Shown: piece by piece, positions 7,060 through 15,542 of the stretch
How the letters are laid out: each line of letters starts with the position of its first letter
Numbering within the stretch: position 1 is the first letter of the stretch
Source: an uncultured Clostridia bacterium
GTDB lineage: Bacteria; Bacillota; Clostridia; Monoglobales; Monoglobaceae
Direction of reading: 5' to 3'
Length of the DNA stretch: 64,000 nucleotides
Assembly: GCA_934454115.1 (NCBI GenBank)
Contig: CAKSFQ010000003.1
Span: forward strand, 1-64,000
Notes under the pieces: model-generated
The model's input: only the letters and a program-made list of their open reading frames with translations
The model's database searches: none
Told to the model about the DNA's origin: nothing
Program-made: the position numbers and the translations under genes

Positions 7060-7806
7060 TTATACCTCCCGTTTTAAAAACAAATAGTAGCCTCCGGAGA
7101 AGAAGATCAGCCCATAACCGGCAAGAATTGCAACCTTTGCGCTGATTGCTCCAAAGGGAAGCGTATATCCGAGCCACAGGGTATGCCACTTCATGTATCC
7201 GGTAAACAACAGACCACTCAGGTGTGGGATAAAAATTCCCGCAACATATAACAGGATATAGATTATTATACACGAAAACATCGCCATTGTCGAGCTTTTT
7301 CCGAATTGGTTGATGCATGCCGCCATCAAAATCACCACAAACAACGGCACGATATCCAAAAGGTATGCGCCAAGGGGATAGAGAATATTCTGTCTTTGGC
7401 CCGCAATCAGAAAGTCCATACCAAGCGCCGTAACGCAAAGAATCAGCAAATAACATAAGGCTAGCAGGGTGACTGCGCTGATTTTGGCCGCATAGATCTT
7501 GAAACGGCTGATCGGCCGCAGCAGAGCCGCCTTTAACGTCCCATCCTGAATCTCGGTTGCAAACAAATCGCAAACCGCCATCATCGAAACAAGCGGCGTT
7601 AAAAATTCGATAAATAGCGTCATCATCGCCATCGCAGCGTTGGAACCGCCAAGATTCACGCTGCCTTTGCTGACGCGGTTTAAAAGCACCTTACCTAAAA
7701 TATTAACCAAACTGATTGCTACCCCAATCAGCAACAGTACCAGATATTTTTTTCTCGCAAGAAGCTTTTTCCATTCATTCATGGTACCAATCCAATATTT
7801 TTTCAC
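7060..7806 (-). CDS. ABC-2 type transporter permease
   Basis: 248 residues with about six predicted membrane spans and a cytoplasmic N-terminus (NEWKKLLARKKYLVLLLIG). It has the usual ABC-2 pattern of a charged loop after TM2 (ATEIQDGTLKAALLRPISR) with conserved E and R residues. It pairs with the ATPase gene, whose 3' end it overlaps by 4 bp. Export systems of this size are commonly involved in lantibiotic or bacitracin resistance or in lipid handling. The substrate is not determinable here. Confidence 0.85.
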   Translation of the reverse strand: MKKYWIGTMNEWKKLLARKKYLVLLLIGVAISLVNILGKVLLNRVSKGSVNLGGSNAAMAMMTLFIEFLTPLVSMMAVCDLFATEIQDGTLKAALLRPISRFKIYAAKISAVTLLALCYLLILCVTALGMDFLIAGQRQNILYPLGAYLLDIVPLFVVILMAACINQFGKSSTMAMFSCIIIYILLYVAGIFIPHLSGLLFTGYMKWHTLWLGYTLPFGAISAKVAILAGYGLIFFSGGYYLFLKREV

Positions 7807-8537
7807 AGAGCAACGCCTCCTCTCTCACTGCGCACCACGCTTAAAAAATAATCTTCCAGACTCGGGTGGAATTGTAATGCCCGCTCCATGCTCTCAAAGG
7901 CCAGCATTTTTCCCTCGTGCAGCACCGCAATTTTATGACAGGTTTTCTCCAGCTCTGAAGCGATATGGCTGGCAAGCAAAAAAGCAACGCCATGCTTTTC
8001 GCAAAGCGCCGTAATCATCTCACGGATTTGGATGATTCCTTCAATATCCAGACCATTTGCCGGTTCATCCAAAACAACAAATTCCGGATTGGACAGCAGC
8101 GCAAGAGCAATACCAAGCCGCTGCTTCATGCCAAGTGAAAACCGGCCTGTTTTATCATTGCGATAGTGATCCAGATGCACCAAAGACAAAATGTACCGAA
8201 TACGATCATCGTCAACCCCGTCATAATAAGCTGCGGCCATCTTCAAATTCTGCCACGCGGTCATATTGAGGTGGATTGCCGGCATCTCGATGAGCGCTCC
8301 CATTTTTTCTGCGGCCTTCTCATAATTCTCTAAAATGTCCTCGCCGAATATTTTAACGCTGCCGCTGTTAGGCGTGCTGAGTCCCGTGATCACACGCATG
8401 GTCGTTGTTTTTCCGGATCCGTTCGGTCCTAAAAGCCCGACAACTTCTCCTCTATGCACCGTAAGCGAAACATTCTCCACCCCACGGCCGTTTTTATACA
8501 GCTTTTTTAAGTTATTGATCTCTAAAATATGTTCCAT
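7803..8537 (-). CDS. ABC transporter ATP-binding protein
   Basis: 244 residues with a complete nucleotide-binding domain: Walker A GPNGSGKT (about 34-41), Q-loop region, signature SLGMKQRL, Walker B FVVLDEP and the switch histidine in LLASHI. It resembles the BcrA/CcmA-like family that drives ABC-2 permeases. The ATG at 8535-8537 is chosen because AGGAG lies 8 bp upstream; a longer in-frame reading would add 14 non-conserved residues. It overlaps the permease start by 4 bp. The 98-bp gap to the upstream exported-protein gene contains a strong hairpin. Confidence 0.9.
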   Translation of the reverse strand: MEHILEINNLKKLYKNGRGVENVSLTVHRGEVVGLLGPNGSGKTTTMRVITGLSTPNSGSVKIFGEDILENYEKAAEKMGALIEMPAIHLNMTAWQNLKMAAAYYDGVDDDRIRYILSLVHLDHYRNDKTGRFSLGMKQRLGIALALLSNPEFVVLDEPANGLDIEGIIQIREMITALCEKHGVAFLLASHIASELEKTCHKIAVLHEGKMLAFESMERALQFHPSLEDYFLSVVRSERGGVAL

Positions 8538-8579
8538 TGCCGTTCTCCTATTCGATTTTTTCTGATTCAATCGCCGCAA

Positions 8580-8603
8580 AGCAGAGCCAAATCTGGCTCT
8601 GCT
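8580..8603 (-). other. Intra-operon hairpin upstream of the ABC ATPase gene
   Basis: AGCAGAGCCA (8580-8589), loop AATC, TGGCTCTGCT (8594-8603): a perfect 10-bp stem with a four-base loop, in the gap between the exported-protein gene and the ATPase gene. No T run follows on the minus strand, so it is more likely an mRNA processing or stability element, or a partial attenuator, than a terminator. Confidence 0.6.
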
Positions 8604-8635
8604 GCGAACAAAGAAAGGGGGATTTGTTATTGCTG

Positions 8636-9751
8636 TTATTTGTTTTCGCGGTCATCCGCGGATAGTACGGTTTCGGTTCCGTCCGCATTGCGTACAGTAA
8701 CGCTCTGGCCGTAGGAGGCACGTTCTTTCGCCTCTTCCATTACCTGCCTTACGGTCTCTTCGGACGCGCCGCTCGGAATCTGCATTGTTGTAACGCCATT
8801 TTTATCATAGGAGATAAGCGGCAAAGCTCCCAGATCCACCTCCGCAATGGTTGTTGTTCCAATGTCGGAAGACTCAAGCGTGAATGAAATTGTCATGCGA
8901 TGCTCCTGACCCTGACCGTCAAAACCGGTTACAATAATCCGACCATCTGCCCGTGTCGGGAACCCTTCCGCATCCACTGACATGATGCCGGAAACCCTGT
9001 CTAACACAGGATCTCCGCCGACAAACATTGCATCATAGAGTTTTTCATCAATACCGGCTTCATAGTCCACATAATCCTCCGGGTTCTCCAGCATGTCCCG
9101 GCGACTCCGTTCGGTCGAGTCCTTGATATTGGAAACCAGCAGCGAAAGTCCGGAGGATACCCAATCCGGCATCTGTGCACCGCTGAGTAACACCTCGTAC
9201 GTATGGCTACCGCCGCTTGACTCCGTCATAATAAAGCTGTTTTTTAAATCGCCGACCATCGTATCTGCAATCTTCTCCAAAAATGTCACAAGCTTTTGTG
9301 TGGTTGCATCATTCGGATCCAAAATCCCGGCAGAAGATGTGCCATACGGTTCCGAATATTCGTTGCGGTATGCCTGAGTTCCGTTTTCGTTCGTATAAAT
9401 ACTGATCGAATCTTTTTCGCCGATATAAGATTCGCTCTGATAGCTCTCATAAGAGCCATCCGCGTTAAGTTCCGTCGACTTATTGGAGCGATATTGCTTG
9501 TACGGTCTGTCGCTGTCCGCAAAGCGATAAACTCTCTCCATCGATGCGATTTTTTCTTCATCAAGCTTCATTTCCATATTCATCTGTATGGTGGCATTGT
9601 TTTGAAATGCAATATTCTTTAATGCGTTTTTACAAACATTATAACCGTTTGCATTTTCGTAGTTTGCAAACACTGCCGCAGTCAATAGCGCCACACCGGC
9701 CATTGCAGCACAAGCAATCCTTGCATATCTGGTTTTTAAAATAGTTTTCAT
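8636..9751 (-). CDS. Exported/membrane-anchored protein of unknown family
   Basis: 371 residues. The N-terminus has basic residues and one hydrophobic segment (about 10-30, ending TAAVFANYENANG), so it is a signal peptide or anchor. The rest is hydrophilic and predicted extracytoplasmic, with two conserved-looking beta-rich parts and a charged C-terminal helix (SEETVRQVMEEAKERAS). The ATG at 9749-9751 is preferred because AAAGG lies about 10 bp upstream; an earlier in-frame ATG 9 bp upstream has poorer spacing. I do not recognise the family. As first gene of an operon with an ABC transporter and a short-loop kinase, it may be an external sensor or accessory lipoprotein-like factor; that is inference. 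Confidence 0.7.
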   Translation of the reverse strand: MKTILKTRYARIACAAMAGVALLTAAVFANYENANGYNVCKNALKNIAFQNNATIQMNMEMKLDEEKIASMERVYRFADSDRPYKQYRSNKSTELNADGSYESYQSESYIGEKDSISIYTNENGTQAYRNEYSEPYGTSSAGILDPNDATTQKLVTFLEKIADTMVGDLKNSFIMTESSGGSHTYEVLLSGAQMPDWVSSGLSLLVSNIKDSTERSRRDMLENPEDYVDYEAGIDEKLYDAMFVGGDPVLDRVSGIMSVDAEGFPTRADGRIIVTGFDGQGQEHRMTISFTLESSDIGTTTIAEVDLGALPLISYDKNGVTTMQIPSGASEETVRQVMEEAKERASYGQSVTVRNADGTETVLSADDRENK

Positions 9752-10083
9752 TTCTTTCATACCTTTCCGACTCAAAATTGAAACGCTTTGGTGTGAGCCA
9801 CTATCCAAAACGCGGCATACAAGCGCTGAACGCAATATGCCCGGCACACGGGGATCAAGCCCGTTATGCCCGGTTGTGCCTAAGGAAAAGAAAAGCAACC
9901 GGCCGCCGATCTCTCTGCCTTACATAAACTATTATAAAACCTCTGTTTATCTTTTCTATAAAGCATATCTTAACATTTTCTAAATTTTTAAAATAATTTT
10001 CTTTATCTTTCTAACCGAAATTTTATTGTATTTACTTGACAAAACGGGATAAATAGCGTATGATAAGTAAGCAGTTTTCCTAT
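9752..10083. other. Intergenic region with divergent promoters
   Basis: This 332-bp gap lies between the operon running left and tRNA-Arg running right. On the minus strand a TATAAT-like box (9936-9931) lies about 180 bp before the exported-protein start, with no convincing -35. The GC-rich part at 9780-9900 stays open in the protein's frame but lacks a ribosome site. The right end holds the tRNA-Arg promoter. I see nothing else in it. Confidence 0.5.
10036..10064 (+). promoter_or_regulatory. Promoter of tRNA-Arg
   Basis: TTGACA (10036-10041), 17 bp, TATGAT (10059-10064), about 20 bp before the mature tRNA. Confidence 0.85.
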
Positions 10084-10160
10084 GTCCCAGTACCTCAGTA
10101 GGATAGAGGGTTCGCCTCCTAAGCGAAACGCCGTAGGTTCGATTCCTATCTGGGACGCCA
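10084..10160 (+). tRNA. tRNA-Arg (anticodon CCT)
   Basis: 77 nt with encoded CCA. Acceptor GTCCCAG pairs with CTGGGAC. Anticodon stem TTCGC/GCGAA encloses CTCCTAA (anticodon CCT, reading AGG). The T arm carries TTCGATT. It is a single-gene transcription unit with its own promoter and terminator. Confidence 0.95.
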
Positions 10161-10163
10161 CGC

Positions 10164-10192
10164 GGAGCAAAGCTTTCTTTGCTCCTTTTTTT
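10164..10192 (+). terminator. Terminator of tRNA-Arg
   Basis: GGAGCAAAG (10164-10172) pairs with CTTTGCTCC (10177-10185) and is followed by seven T. It starts 4 bp after the tRNA CCA. Confidence 0.92.
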
Positions 10193-10284
10193 GCAAAAAC
10201 ATCCGCACGATTGGGGGCGCGGACATATTCGTGGGCTATTTTATGCTGCTAATCCAAGATTATGCCTGTACTCCCGATTGCTCC

Positions 10285-10323
10285 AAAAGACGGGTCATCA
10301 CAAACCGTGATGACCCGTCTTTT
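10285..10323 (-). terminator. Bidirectional terminator downstream of the antiporter gene
   Basis: AAAAGACGGGTCATCAC (10285-10301) pairs perfectly with GTGATGACCCGTCTTTT (10307-10323), a 17-bp stem around a five-base loop. A/T runs on both sides let it work in either direction. It lies 16 bp beyond the antiporter stop. Confidence 0.9.
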
Positions 10324-10339
10324 GTCGTTTCAAACCTTT

Positions 10340-11653
10340 TCAGAAATTCTTTTTATTTTTACCTTTTTCTTTTTTAAGCTGTTCCTTCATATCCTCGTGC
10401 CGGCGCAGGGTTTCCTGTGTGATATCCTCCAGATACCGCCGTTCTTCAAATCGTTCTACCAGGCCGCTCTGTACCATCGGCTCTTGATGGGCATCCTGGT
10501 ACTTGTAAATCAGCTTCAGCATAATTGGCGTCAGAATCGTGGTCGCGACAACCATGATAATAATCGGTGCAAAAAAGGCATCCGGCATCAGACCAAGCGC
10601 GGAACCTTTGGTTGCGACGATCAGGGCAACCTCACCGCGCGATACCATGCCAACACCGATTTTGGTGGCCTGAAGATTGGTGTAGCGGCAAAGCTTTGCG
10701 CCCAAGCCGCAGCCGATAACCTTACTGAGGATTGCGACCAGGGTCAAGAGTACCGTAAAACAAATCACAGTGGAGTCAATTTGATCAATGACAACCTTTA
10801 AGCCAACGCTGGCAAAAAACACCGGCGACAAAAGCATAAAGGACAAGGAATCGAATCTTGTTTGCATATAGGTGGTATGGCGGTTGTTGGAAAGAAGCAG
10901 GCCGGCAACAAATGCGCCGGTGATATCCGATACACCGAAAAACTTTTCGGATGCGTATGCCATCAAAAGACAGAAAGCAAAGGCAAGAATCGGGAAACGG
11001 CGCAAATCCTTCCGATAGTTATTAAACCACGGAAGAATCAGCTTGCAGAAAATCAGAGCAACCACGGCGCAAAAGACGAAGAAGCCCAGTATTTTCAGAC
11101 TTACGATAGCCAGACTGACCGAAGAGTCTGCAAAGCTGGTAATGATCGTCAGCGCGATAATACCTAGAACATCGTCGATTAGGGCAGCGCCCAAAATCGC
11201 ATTACCGGATTTTGTGGACAGCTTGCCGAGTTCTTTTAACGTTTCGACTGAGATACTTACCGAGGTTGCGGTCAGCACAACGCCGACAAAAATATTTTGC
11301 AGCATTGTCGTGTGGTCGGCGCCGGGGTTGAAAAAGGAGGTCAGCCACCAACCGGCCAGCAGCGGGACAATCACGCCGATGACCGCAATCACTGTTGAGG
11401 CTATGCCACACTTTTTCAATTCCTGAATATCGGTTTCCATACCGGCGCTGAACATGAGCACAATGACGCCGATTTCCGCGACATTACTGATAAGCGTGGT
11501 CTCGCCGATCCAGCCGAGACACGCCGGCCCTAAAAGCAATCCCGCAAGCAACGCCCCCACGACCTGCGGCATCTGAATCCGTCTTGTCAGCAAGCCAAGC
11601 AGCTTGGTGCTGAGCAGTATCACTGCAATGTCCAACAAATATTTGACTTCCAT
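10340..11653 (-). CDS. CPA2-type monovalent cation:proton antiporter
   Basis: 437 residues with about 12 membrane spans and a short charged C-terminal tail rich in lysine. It shows the Kef/NapA-type repeat: the opening LLTRRIQMPQVVGALLAGLLLG, and paired acidic and polar residues in GAALIDDVLGI and SDITGAFVAG. The conserved aspartates (IDD and SDITG) are those expected for the ion site of the CPA2 family. No C-terminal TrkA-N or TrkA-C domain is present, so it is not a full Kef channel. The likely role is Na+ or K+/H+ exchange at the membrane, fitting a cell that builds ion gradients with Rnf. Monocistronic. Confidence 0.88.
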   Translation of the reverse strand: MEVKYLLDIAVILLSTKLLGLLTRRIQMPQVVGALLAGLLLGPACLGWIGETTLISNVAEIGVIVLMFSAGMETDIQELKKCGIASTVIAVIGVIVPLLAGWWLTSFFNPGADHTTMLQNIFVGVVLTATSVSISVETLKELGKLSTKSGNAILGAALIDDVLGIIALTIITSFADSSVSLAIVSLKILGFFVFCAVVALIFCKLILPWFNNYRKDLRRFPILAFAFCLLMAYASEKFFGVSDITGAFVAGLLLSNNRHTTYMQTRFDSLSFMLLSPVFFASVGLKVVIDQIDSTVICFTVLLTLVAILSKVIGCGLGAKLCRYTNLQATKIGVGMVSRGEVALIVATKGSALGLMPDAFFAPIIIMVVATTILTPIMLKLIYKYQDAHQEPMVQSGLVERFEERRYLEDITQETLRRHEDMKEQLKKEKGKNKKNF

Positions 11654-11924
11654 GGTCTCTCCCTCTTTCTGTCAGGTTAGACATAATACTCAAAACAGGA
11701 ATCATTATACTATATAATTTTTTTAAAATCTACTGCAAATTCTTCCAATAAATTGCTGCAATTCCATCTTTATTTGGTTGTTTCGACACATTTTTTTGCA
11801 CCTGTTTTTCTGTTTTTTCTTTCTTTTGTTTTGTGCGGAAAAACCGATGCATCATTGTCAAAAAAATATCAATCAAATTGCCTTAAAATCGACGTTTTTA
11901 CAGGAGATGTCGGGAATCTTTTTC
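11654..11924. other. Intergenic region between antiporter and rnf operon
   Basis: An AT-rich spacer between divergent transcription units. On the minus strand a TATAAT (11709-11704) lies about 50 bp before the antiporter start, with only a poor -35. On the plus strand 11750-11890 is T-rich and reads open in two frames but has no ribosome site or recognisable protein. I see no riboswitch or repeat here. Confidence 0.45.
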
Positions 11925-11953
11925 TTGACAAACGGGGTAGAAAACGATATACT
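11925..11953 (+). promoter_or_regulatory. Promoter of the rnf operon
   Basis: TTGACA (11925-11930), 17 bp, TATACT (11948-11953), giving a leader of about 80 nt before rnfC. No operator or riboswitch is evident in the leader. Confidence 0.82.
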
Positions 11954-12039
11954 TATGCTAATGTTATGGCGCAGAAAGCATGAACCTTATACCGCGTCAA
12001 GTCCAAATTTATCACAGAAAATCAAAAGGAGGGAAAGCA

Positions 12040-13374
12040 ATGAGAAGTTTTCGCGGCGGCGTACATCCTGCCGATCATAAATCCGATACCTGCGAAAAAC
12101 CCATTATTGATTTGGCGCCGCCGAAGGAGCTGGTCTATCCGCTGTCGCAGCACATCGGCAAGCCTGCCGTTGCCTGTGTCAAGACCGGGGACAGTGTTCT
12201 TATGGGGCAAAAGATTGCAGAGGCGGACGGGTTTGTTTCCGCAAATTTGCATGCTTCCGTTTCGGGCAAGGTAAAAACTGTTGAAAAACGGCTGCATCCA
12301 AACGGCGTCATGATGGACGCCATCGTGATTGAAAATGATTTTGAGGATCGGATGGATCCGTCCGTTTTGGATCGATCCGCGGATTATCACGATTTGTCAA
12401 AAGAGGAGATCCTTGCCCGGATTCGGGAGGCCGGTATAGTGGGAATGGGCGGTGCGACCTTTCCGACCCATGTCAAGCTTTCTCCGCCGGCGGAGGCGAA
12501 GATCGATTATGTGATTGTAAACGGGTCGGAATGTGAGCCGTATCTTACCTCCGATCATCGTGTGATGCTGGAAAACCCGGAGGAGGTCTTGGACGGGCTT
12601 TGCATCGTCTTACAGATTTTTGGGCTGCAGTGCGGCTATGTCGGCATTGAGGACAATAAGCCGGCTGCCATTGAGAGAATGAAAGAGGCGGCCGCAAAGT
12701 ACCAAAACCCCAAAATTCACATTGTGCCGCTCAAAACGAAATATCCGCAGGGAGCGGAGAAACAGTTGATTGATGCGATCTCCGGGCGAAAGATAAAGCC
12801 GGGGCAGCTGCCGTGGCAGTCGGGGTGTATCGTTTTAAATATCGATACTGCCGCATCCATTACGCGTGCTGTTACTTTTAAAATGCCGCTTGTGCAGCGG
12901 ATTGTTACCTTGGGCGGCGACGCCCTGAAGCAGCCGATGAACTACCGTGTTCGTATCGGTACGCCGTTTTCTTATGTGATTGCACAGTCCGGCGGTACCA
13001 CCGAGACGCCGCGAAAAATCTTAATGGGCGGCCCCATGATGGGAACCGCGGTTCCCGATTCGGACGTCCCGGTCATTAAAGGGAGTTCAGGGATCCTGGC
13101 GCTCGGCGAAAAGGCGGCGCATCTTGCCAAGGAGAGCGCATGTATCCGCTGTGCAAAGTGCGTCTATGTCTGTCCCATGCAGCTGCAGCCGAATTTACTG
13201 GATTTAAAGGCACGTATCAATGATTATGACGCCTTGGATAAGCTGCATATTTACGATTGTATCGAGTGCGGCAGCTGCGCCTTTGTCTGCCCGTCAAAAC
13301 GGCGCCAGGTGCAGCAGATTAAGGTCGCAAAGGGAAAGATGCGTGCAATGCAGACGAAACAGGGAGGGAAATAA
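12040..13374 (+). CDS. rnfC: Rnf complex subunit C (NADH/FMN and Fe-S subunit)
   Basis: 444 residues. The cytoplasmic subunit of the ion-pumping ferredoxin:NAD+ oxidoreductase that exchanges electrons with NAD(H). The nucleotide/FMN-binding segment GMGGATFPTHVKL lies near residue 145. Two C-terminal 4Fe-4S motifs read CIRCAKCVYVCP and CIECGSCAFVCP. The ATG at 12040, with AAAGGAGGG 7 bp upstream, is preferred over an earlier in-frame ATG with no ribosome site. First gene of rnfCDGEAB, the order usual in Clostridia and acetogens; rnfD follows after 1 bp. Confidence 0.96.
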   Translation: MRSFRGGVHPADHKSDTCEKPIIDLAPPKELVYPLSQHIGKPAVACVKTGDSVLMGQKIAEADGFVSANLHASVSGKVKTVEKRLHPNGVMMDAIVIENDFEDRMDPSVLDRSADYHDLSKEEILARIREAGIVGMGGATFPTHVKLSPPAEAKIDYVIVNGSECEPYLTSDHRVMLENPEEVLDGLCIVLQIFGLQCGYVGIEDNKPAAIERMKEAAAKYQNPKIHIVPLKTKYPQGAEKQLIDAISGRKIKPGQLPWQSGCIVLNIDTAASITRAVTFKMPLVQRIVTLGGDALKQPMNYRVRIGTPFSYVIAQSGGTTETPRKILMGGPMMGTAVPDSDVPVIKGSSGILALGEKAAHLAKESACIRCAKCVYVCPMQLQPNLLDLKARINDYDALDKLHIYDCIECGSCAFVCPSKRRQVQQIKVAKGKMRAMQTKQGGK

Positions 13375-13375
13375 G

Positions 13376-14344
13376 ATGGAAGAAAAATTGGTGGTGTCCC
13401 ACGCGCCGCATATTGCAGGCAAGGAGACCGTTTCCGGGATTATGCTTCATGTTGTGATTGCTCTGTTGCCGTCTCTGCTTGCCGGATGCCTGGTCTTTGG
13501 TTTGCGTGCGCTTTGGGTTACCCTGATTAGTGTATTGTCCTGTGTGATTTTCGAGGGGCTCTGGCAAAAAATTTTAAAAAAGCCGGTTACGGTATCCGAT
13601 GGCAGTGCGGCGGTGACCGGTATGCTGCTGGCGTTTAACCTTCCGGCGCAGATTCCGCTTTGGATGCCGGTTGTCGGTTCCTTTTTTGCCATTATCATTG
13701 TCAAGCAGTTCTTTGGCGGACTGGGTCATAATTTTATGAACCCGGCGCTGGGGGCGCGTGCGTTTTTGCTGGCGTCCTGGTCGCTGGCGATGACAACCTG
13801 GCCGGCGCCGATTCATACCGCGGCAGACGCGGTCAGCACGGCTACGCCGCTTGCGGCATATGCTGCCGGGGCGGAGAATCTGCCGTCTTATCTTGATTTG
13901 TTCCTTGGTAACATCGGCGGCTGCATCGGAGAGACTTCGGCGCTTGCCATTTTAATCGGCGCGGCGTATCTGCTGCTTTGCGGCGTGATTCGGCTGCGTG
14001 TGCCGGTGATTTATATTGCGACCGTGGCGCTTGGAACCTGGATTTTTGGCGGACATCACGGATTATTCAGCGGCGATGCCCTGTACCAGGTTCTCTCCGG
14101 CGGTTTGATGCTGGGCGCCTTTTTCATGGCAACCGACTATACCACAACGCCGACTACGCCGAAGGGGCAGATTCTCTTTGCTCTGGGCTGCGGCATTTTA
14201 ACGGTCGTGATTCGTATATGGGGCGGATACCCGGAGGGGGTTTCCTATTCCATCTTGCTGATGAACATCGCAACGCCGCTCATTGATCGGGTGACGGCGC
14301 CGCGCCGTTTCGGCACAGCCAAAAGAGAGGAGGCGGCAGCATGA
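13376..14344 (+). CDS. rnfD: Rnf complex subunit D (membrane flavoprotein)
   Basis: 322 residues, about eight to ten membrane helices, homologous to NqrB. STATPLAAY (near residue 160) corresponds to the covalent FMN attachment motif, with the acceptor Thr before PLA. The GGLGHNFMNPALGARAFLL segment is family-typical. The ATG at 13376 is 1 bp after the rnfC stop with AGGGAGGG upstream. Its stop overlaps the rnfG start (ATGA). It carries part of the ion-translocating path. Confidence 0.96.
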   Translation: MEEKLVVSHAPHIAGKETVSGIMLHVVIALLPSLLAGCLVFGLRALWVTLISVLSCVIFEGLWQKILKKPVTVSDGSAAVTGMLLAFNLPAQIPLWMPVVGSFFAIIIVKQFFGGLGHNFMNPALGARAFLLASWSLAMTTWPAPIHTAADAVSTATPLAAYAAGAENLPSYLDLFLGNIGGCIGETSALAILIGAAYLLLCGVIRLRVPVIYIATVALGTWIFGGHHGLFSGDALYQVLSGGLMLGAFFMATDYTTTPTTPKGQILFALGCGILTVVIRIWGGYPEGVSYSILLMNIATPLIDRVTAPRRFGTAKREEAAA

Positions 14345-14916
14345 AGGAAACTTTGACACTGACCGGAAAGCTTCTTTTGATTTGTGCGGTGATTGCGGCG
14401 CTGCTGGCGTTTGTAAACAGCGTTACCGCACCGATCATAGCAAAGAATAACCAAGTTTCGTTTGAAACATCGATGGCCGAGGTGCTGCCCGGCGCCAACG
14501 GGTTTGAAGAGGCAGACGCCGCCGATTTTGCACCCTCGTTAGGGGGCGTTTCGGTCGATTCCGTCTATGCGGCAAAGGATGCCGGCTATGTGGTAACCGT
14601 GGTGTGCAGCGAGGGTTACGGCGGTGATATTTCGGTCATGACGGGGGTCAACCGTGATTTCACGGTGGCACAGGTCAAGGTAATGAGTATGAGCGAGACG
14701 CCGGGACTTGGCGCCAAATCGACCGAGCCGGCCTTTTCGGATCAGTATCGGGGACTGCATGACGGAATCTCGGTCGTAAAGGGCAGCATTGGCGGCGAAA
14801 ATGAAATTGCCGCGATCTCCGGGGCAACGATTACGTCAAAGGCGGTGACTAAGTGCGTAAATACCGCACTGGAGGCGGCCGCATTTGTAGGGGAAAAGGA
14901 GGGCGGTGAGCAATGA
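14341..14916 (+). CDS. rnfG: Rnf complex subunit G (covalent FMN subunit)
   Basis: 191 residues. One N-terminal membrane anchor (about 7-28) is followed by an FMN-binding domain on the outer face. The flavinylation motif is visible as ISGATITSKAV, where the second Thr position normally carries FMN through a phosphoester. The segment MSETPGLGAKSTEPAF is also typical. It overlaps rnfD and rnfE by 4 bp each, so translation is coupled. Flavinylation requires an ApbE-type transferase, which is not in this window. Confidence 0.95.
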   Translation: MKETLTLTGKLLLICAVIAALLAFVNSVTAPIIAKNNQVSFETSMAEVLPGANGFEEADAADFAPSLGGVSVDSVYAAKDAGYVVTVVCSEGYGGDISVMTGVNRDFTVAQVKVMSMSETPGLGAKSTEPAFSDQYRGLHDGISVVKGSIGGENEIAAISGATITSKAVTKCVNTALEAAAFVGEKEGGEQ

Positions 14917-15542
14917 AACAATCGGGATGGAAAACATTTTTAAACGGATTGCTTACAGAGAATCCGACCTTTGTTCTGCTTTTGGGTATGTGCCCGACCC
15001 TGGCCGTTACCACCGGCGTCACCAACGCCATCGGTATGGGGCTTTCGACCACGGCCGTTTTGATCTGCTCAAACATGGTAATCTCACTGCTGAGAAACTT
15101 TATCCCCGGTAAAATCAGAATCGCCTCCTATGTGGTGATTATAGCCGGCTTTGTTACGGTGGTGCAGATGCTTTTAAACGCCTATGCACCGGCGCTTTCC
15201 GGGAGTCTTGGTATCTATATCCCCTTGATTGTGGTAAATTGTATCATTCTCGGCCGTGCCGAGGCATTTGCCTCGAAAAACAGCGTCGGAATCTCTGCAT
15301 TGGACGGTCTTGGCATGGGACTTGGCTTTACCGGTTCGCTGACCTTGATTGCCTCGGTGCGCGAGGTGCTGGGATCCGGCAGCTTTGCGGGAATTTCACT
15401 CTTCGGAGAGGGCTTTATGCCGGTCTCTGTTATGATTCTGCCGCCGGGTGCATTTTTGACGCTGGGAATTTTGCTTGCCGCCATCAACGGCATCGCAAAC
15501 AGGCGGAAACGAGGAAAGGAGAGTGCACAGCATGATTCGTGA
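14913..15542 (+). CDS. rnfE: Rnf complex subunit E (integral membrane)
   Basis: 209 residues, six membrane helices. It is homologous to NqrD and forms, with RnfA, the inverted-topology pair that holds a membrane-embedded Fe-S centre; the cysteine in LLGMCPTLAVTT is the conserved ligand position. It overlaps rnfA by 11 bp in another frame. The ribosome site GGAGGGCGG lies about 8 bp before the ATG. Confidence 0.95.
   Translation: MKQSGWKTFLNGLLTENPTFVLLLGMCPTLAVTTGVTNAIGMGLSTTAVLICSNMVISLLRNFIPGKIRIASYVVIIAGFVTVVQMLLNAYAPALSGSLGIYIPLIVVNCIILGRAEAFASKNSVGISALDGLGMGLGFTGSLTLIASVREVLGSGSFAGISLFGEGFMPVSVMILPPGAFLTLGILLAAINGIANRRKRGKESAQHDS

Noticed and set aside
9752..9898. 49-residue N-terminal extension of the exported protein
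   Set aside because: The frame is open but lacks a ribosome site, would place the signal segment in the middle, and the 9751 ATG has correctly spaced AAAGG.
11750..11980. Small open frames in the T-rich spacer before rnf
   Set aside because: Low-complexity F/L-rich translations with no ribosome site; they run through the rnf promoter.
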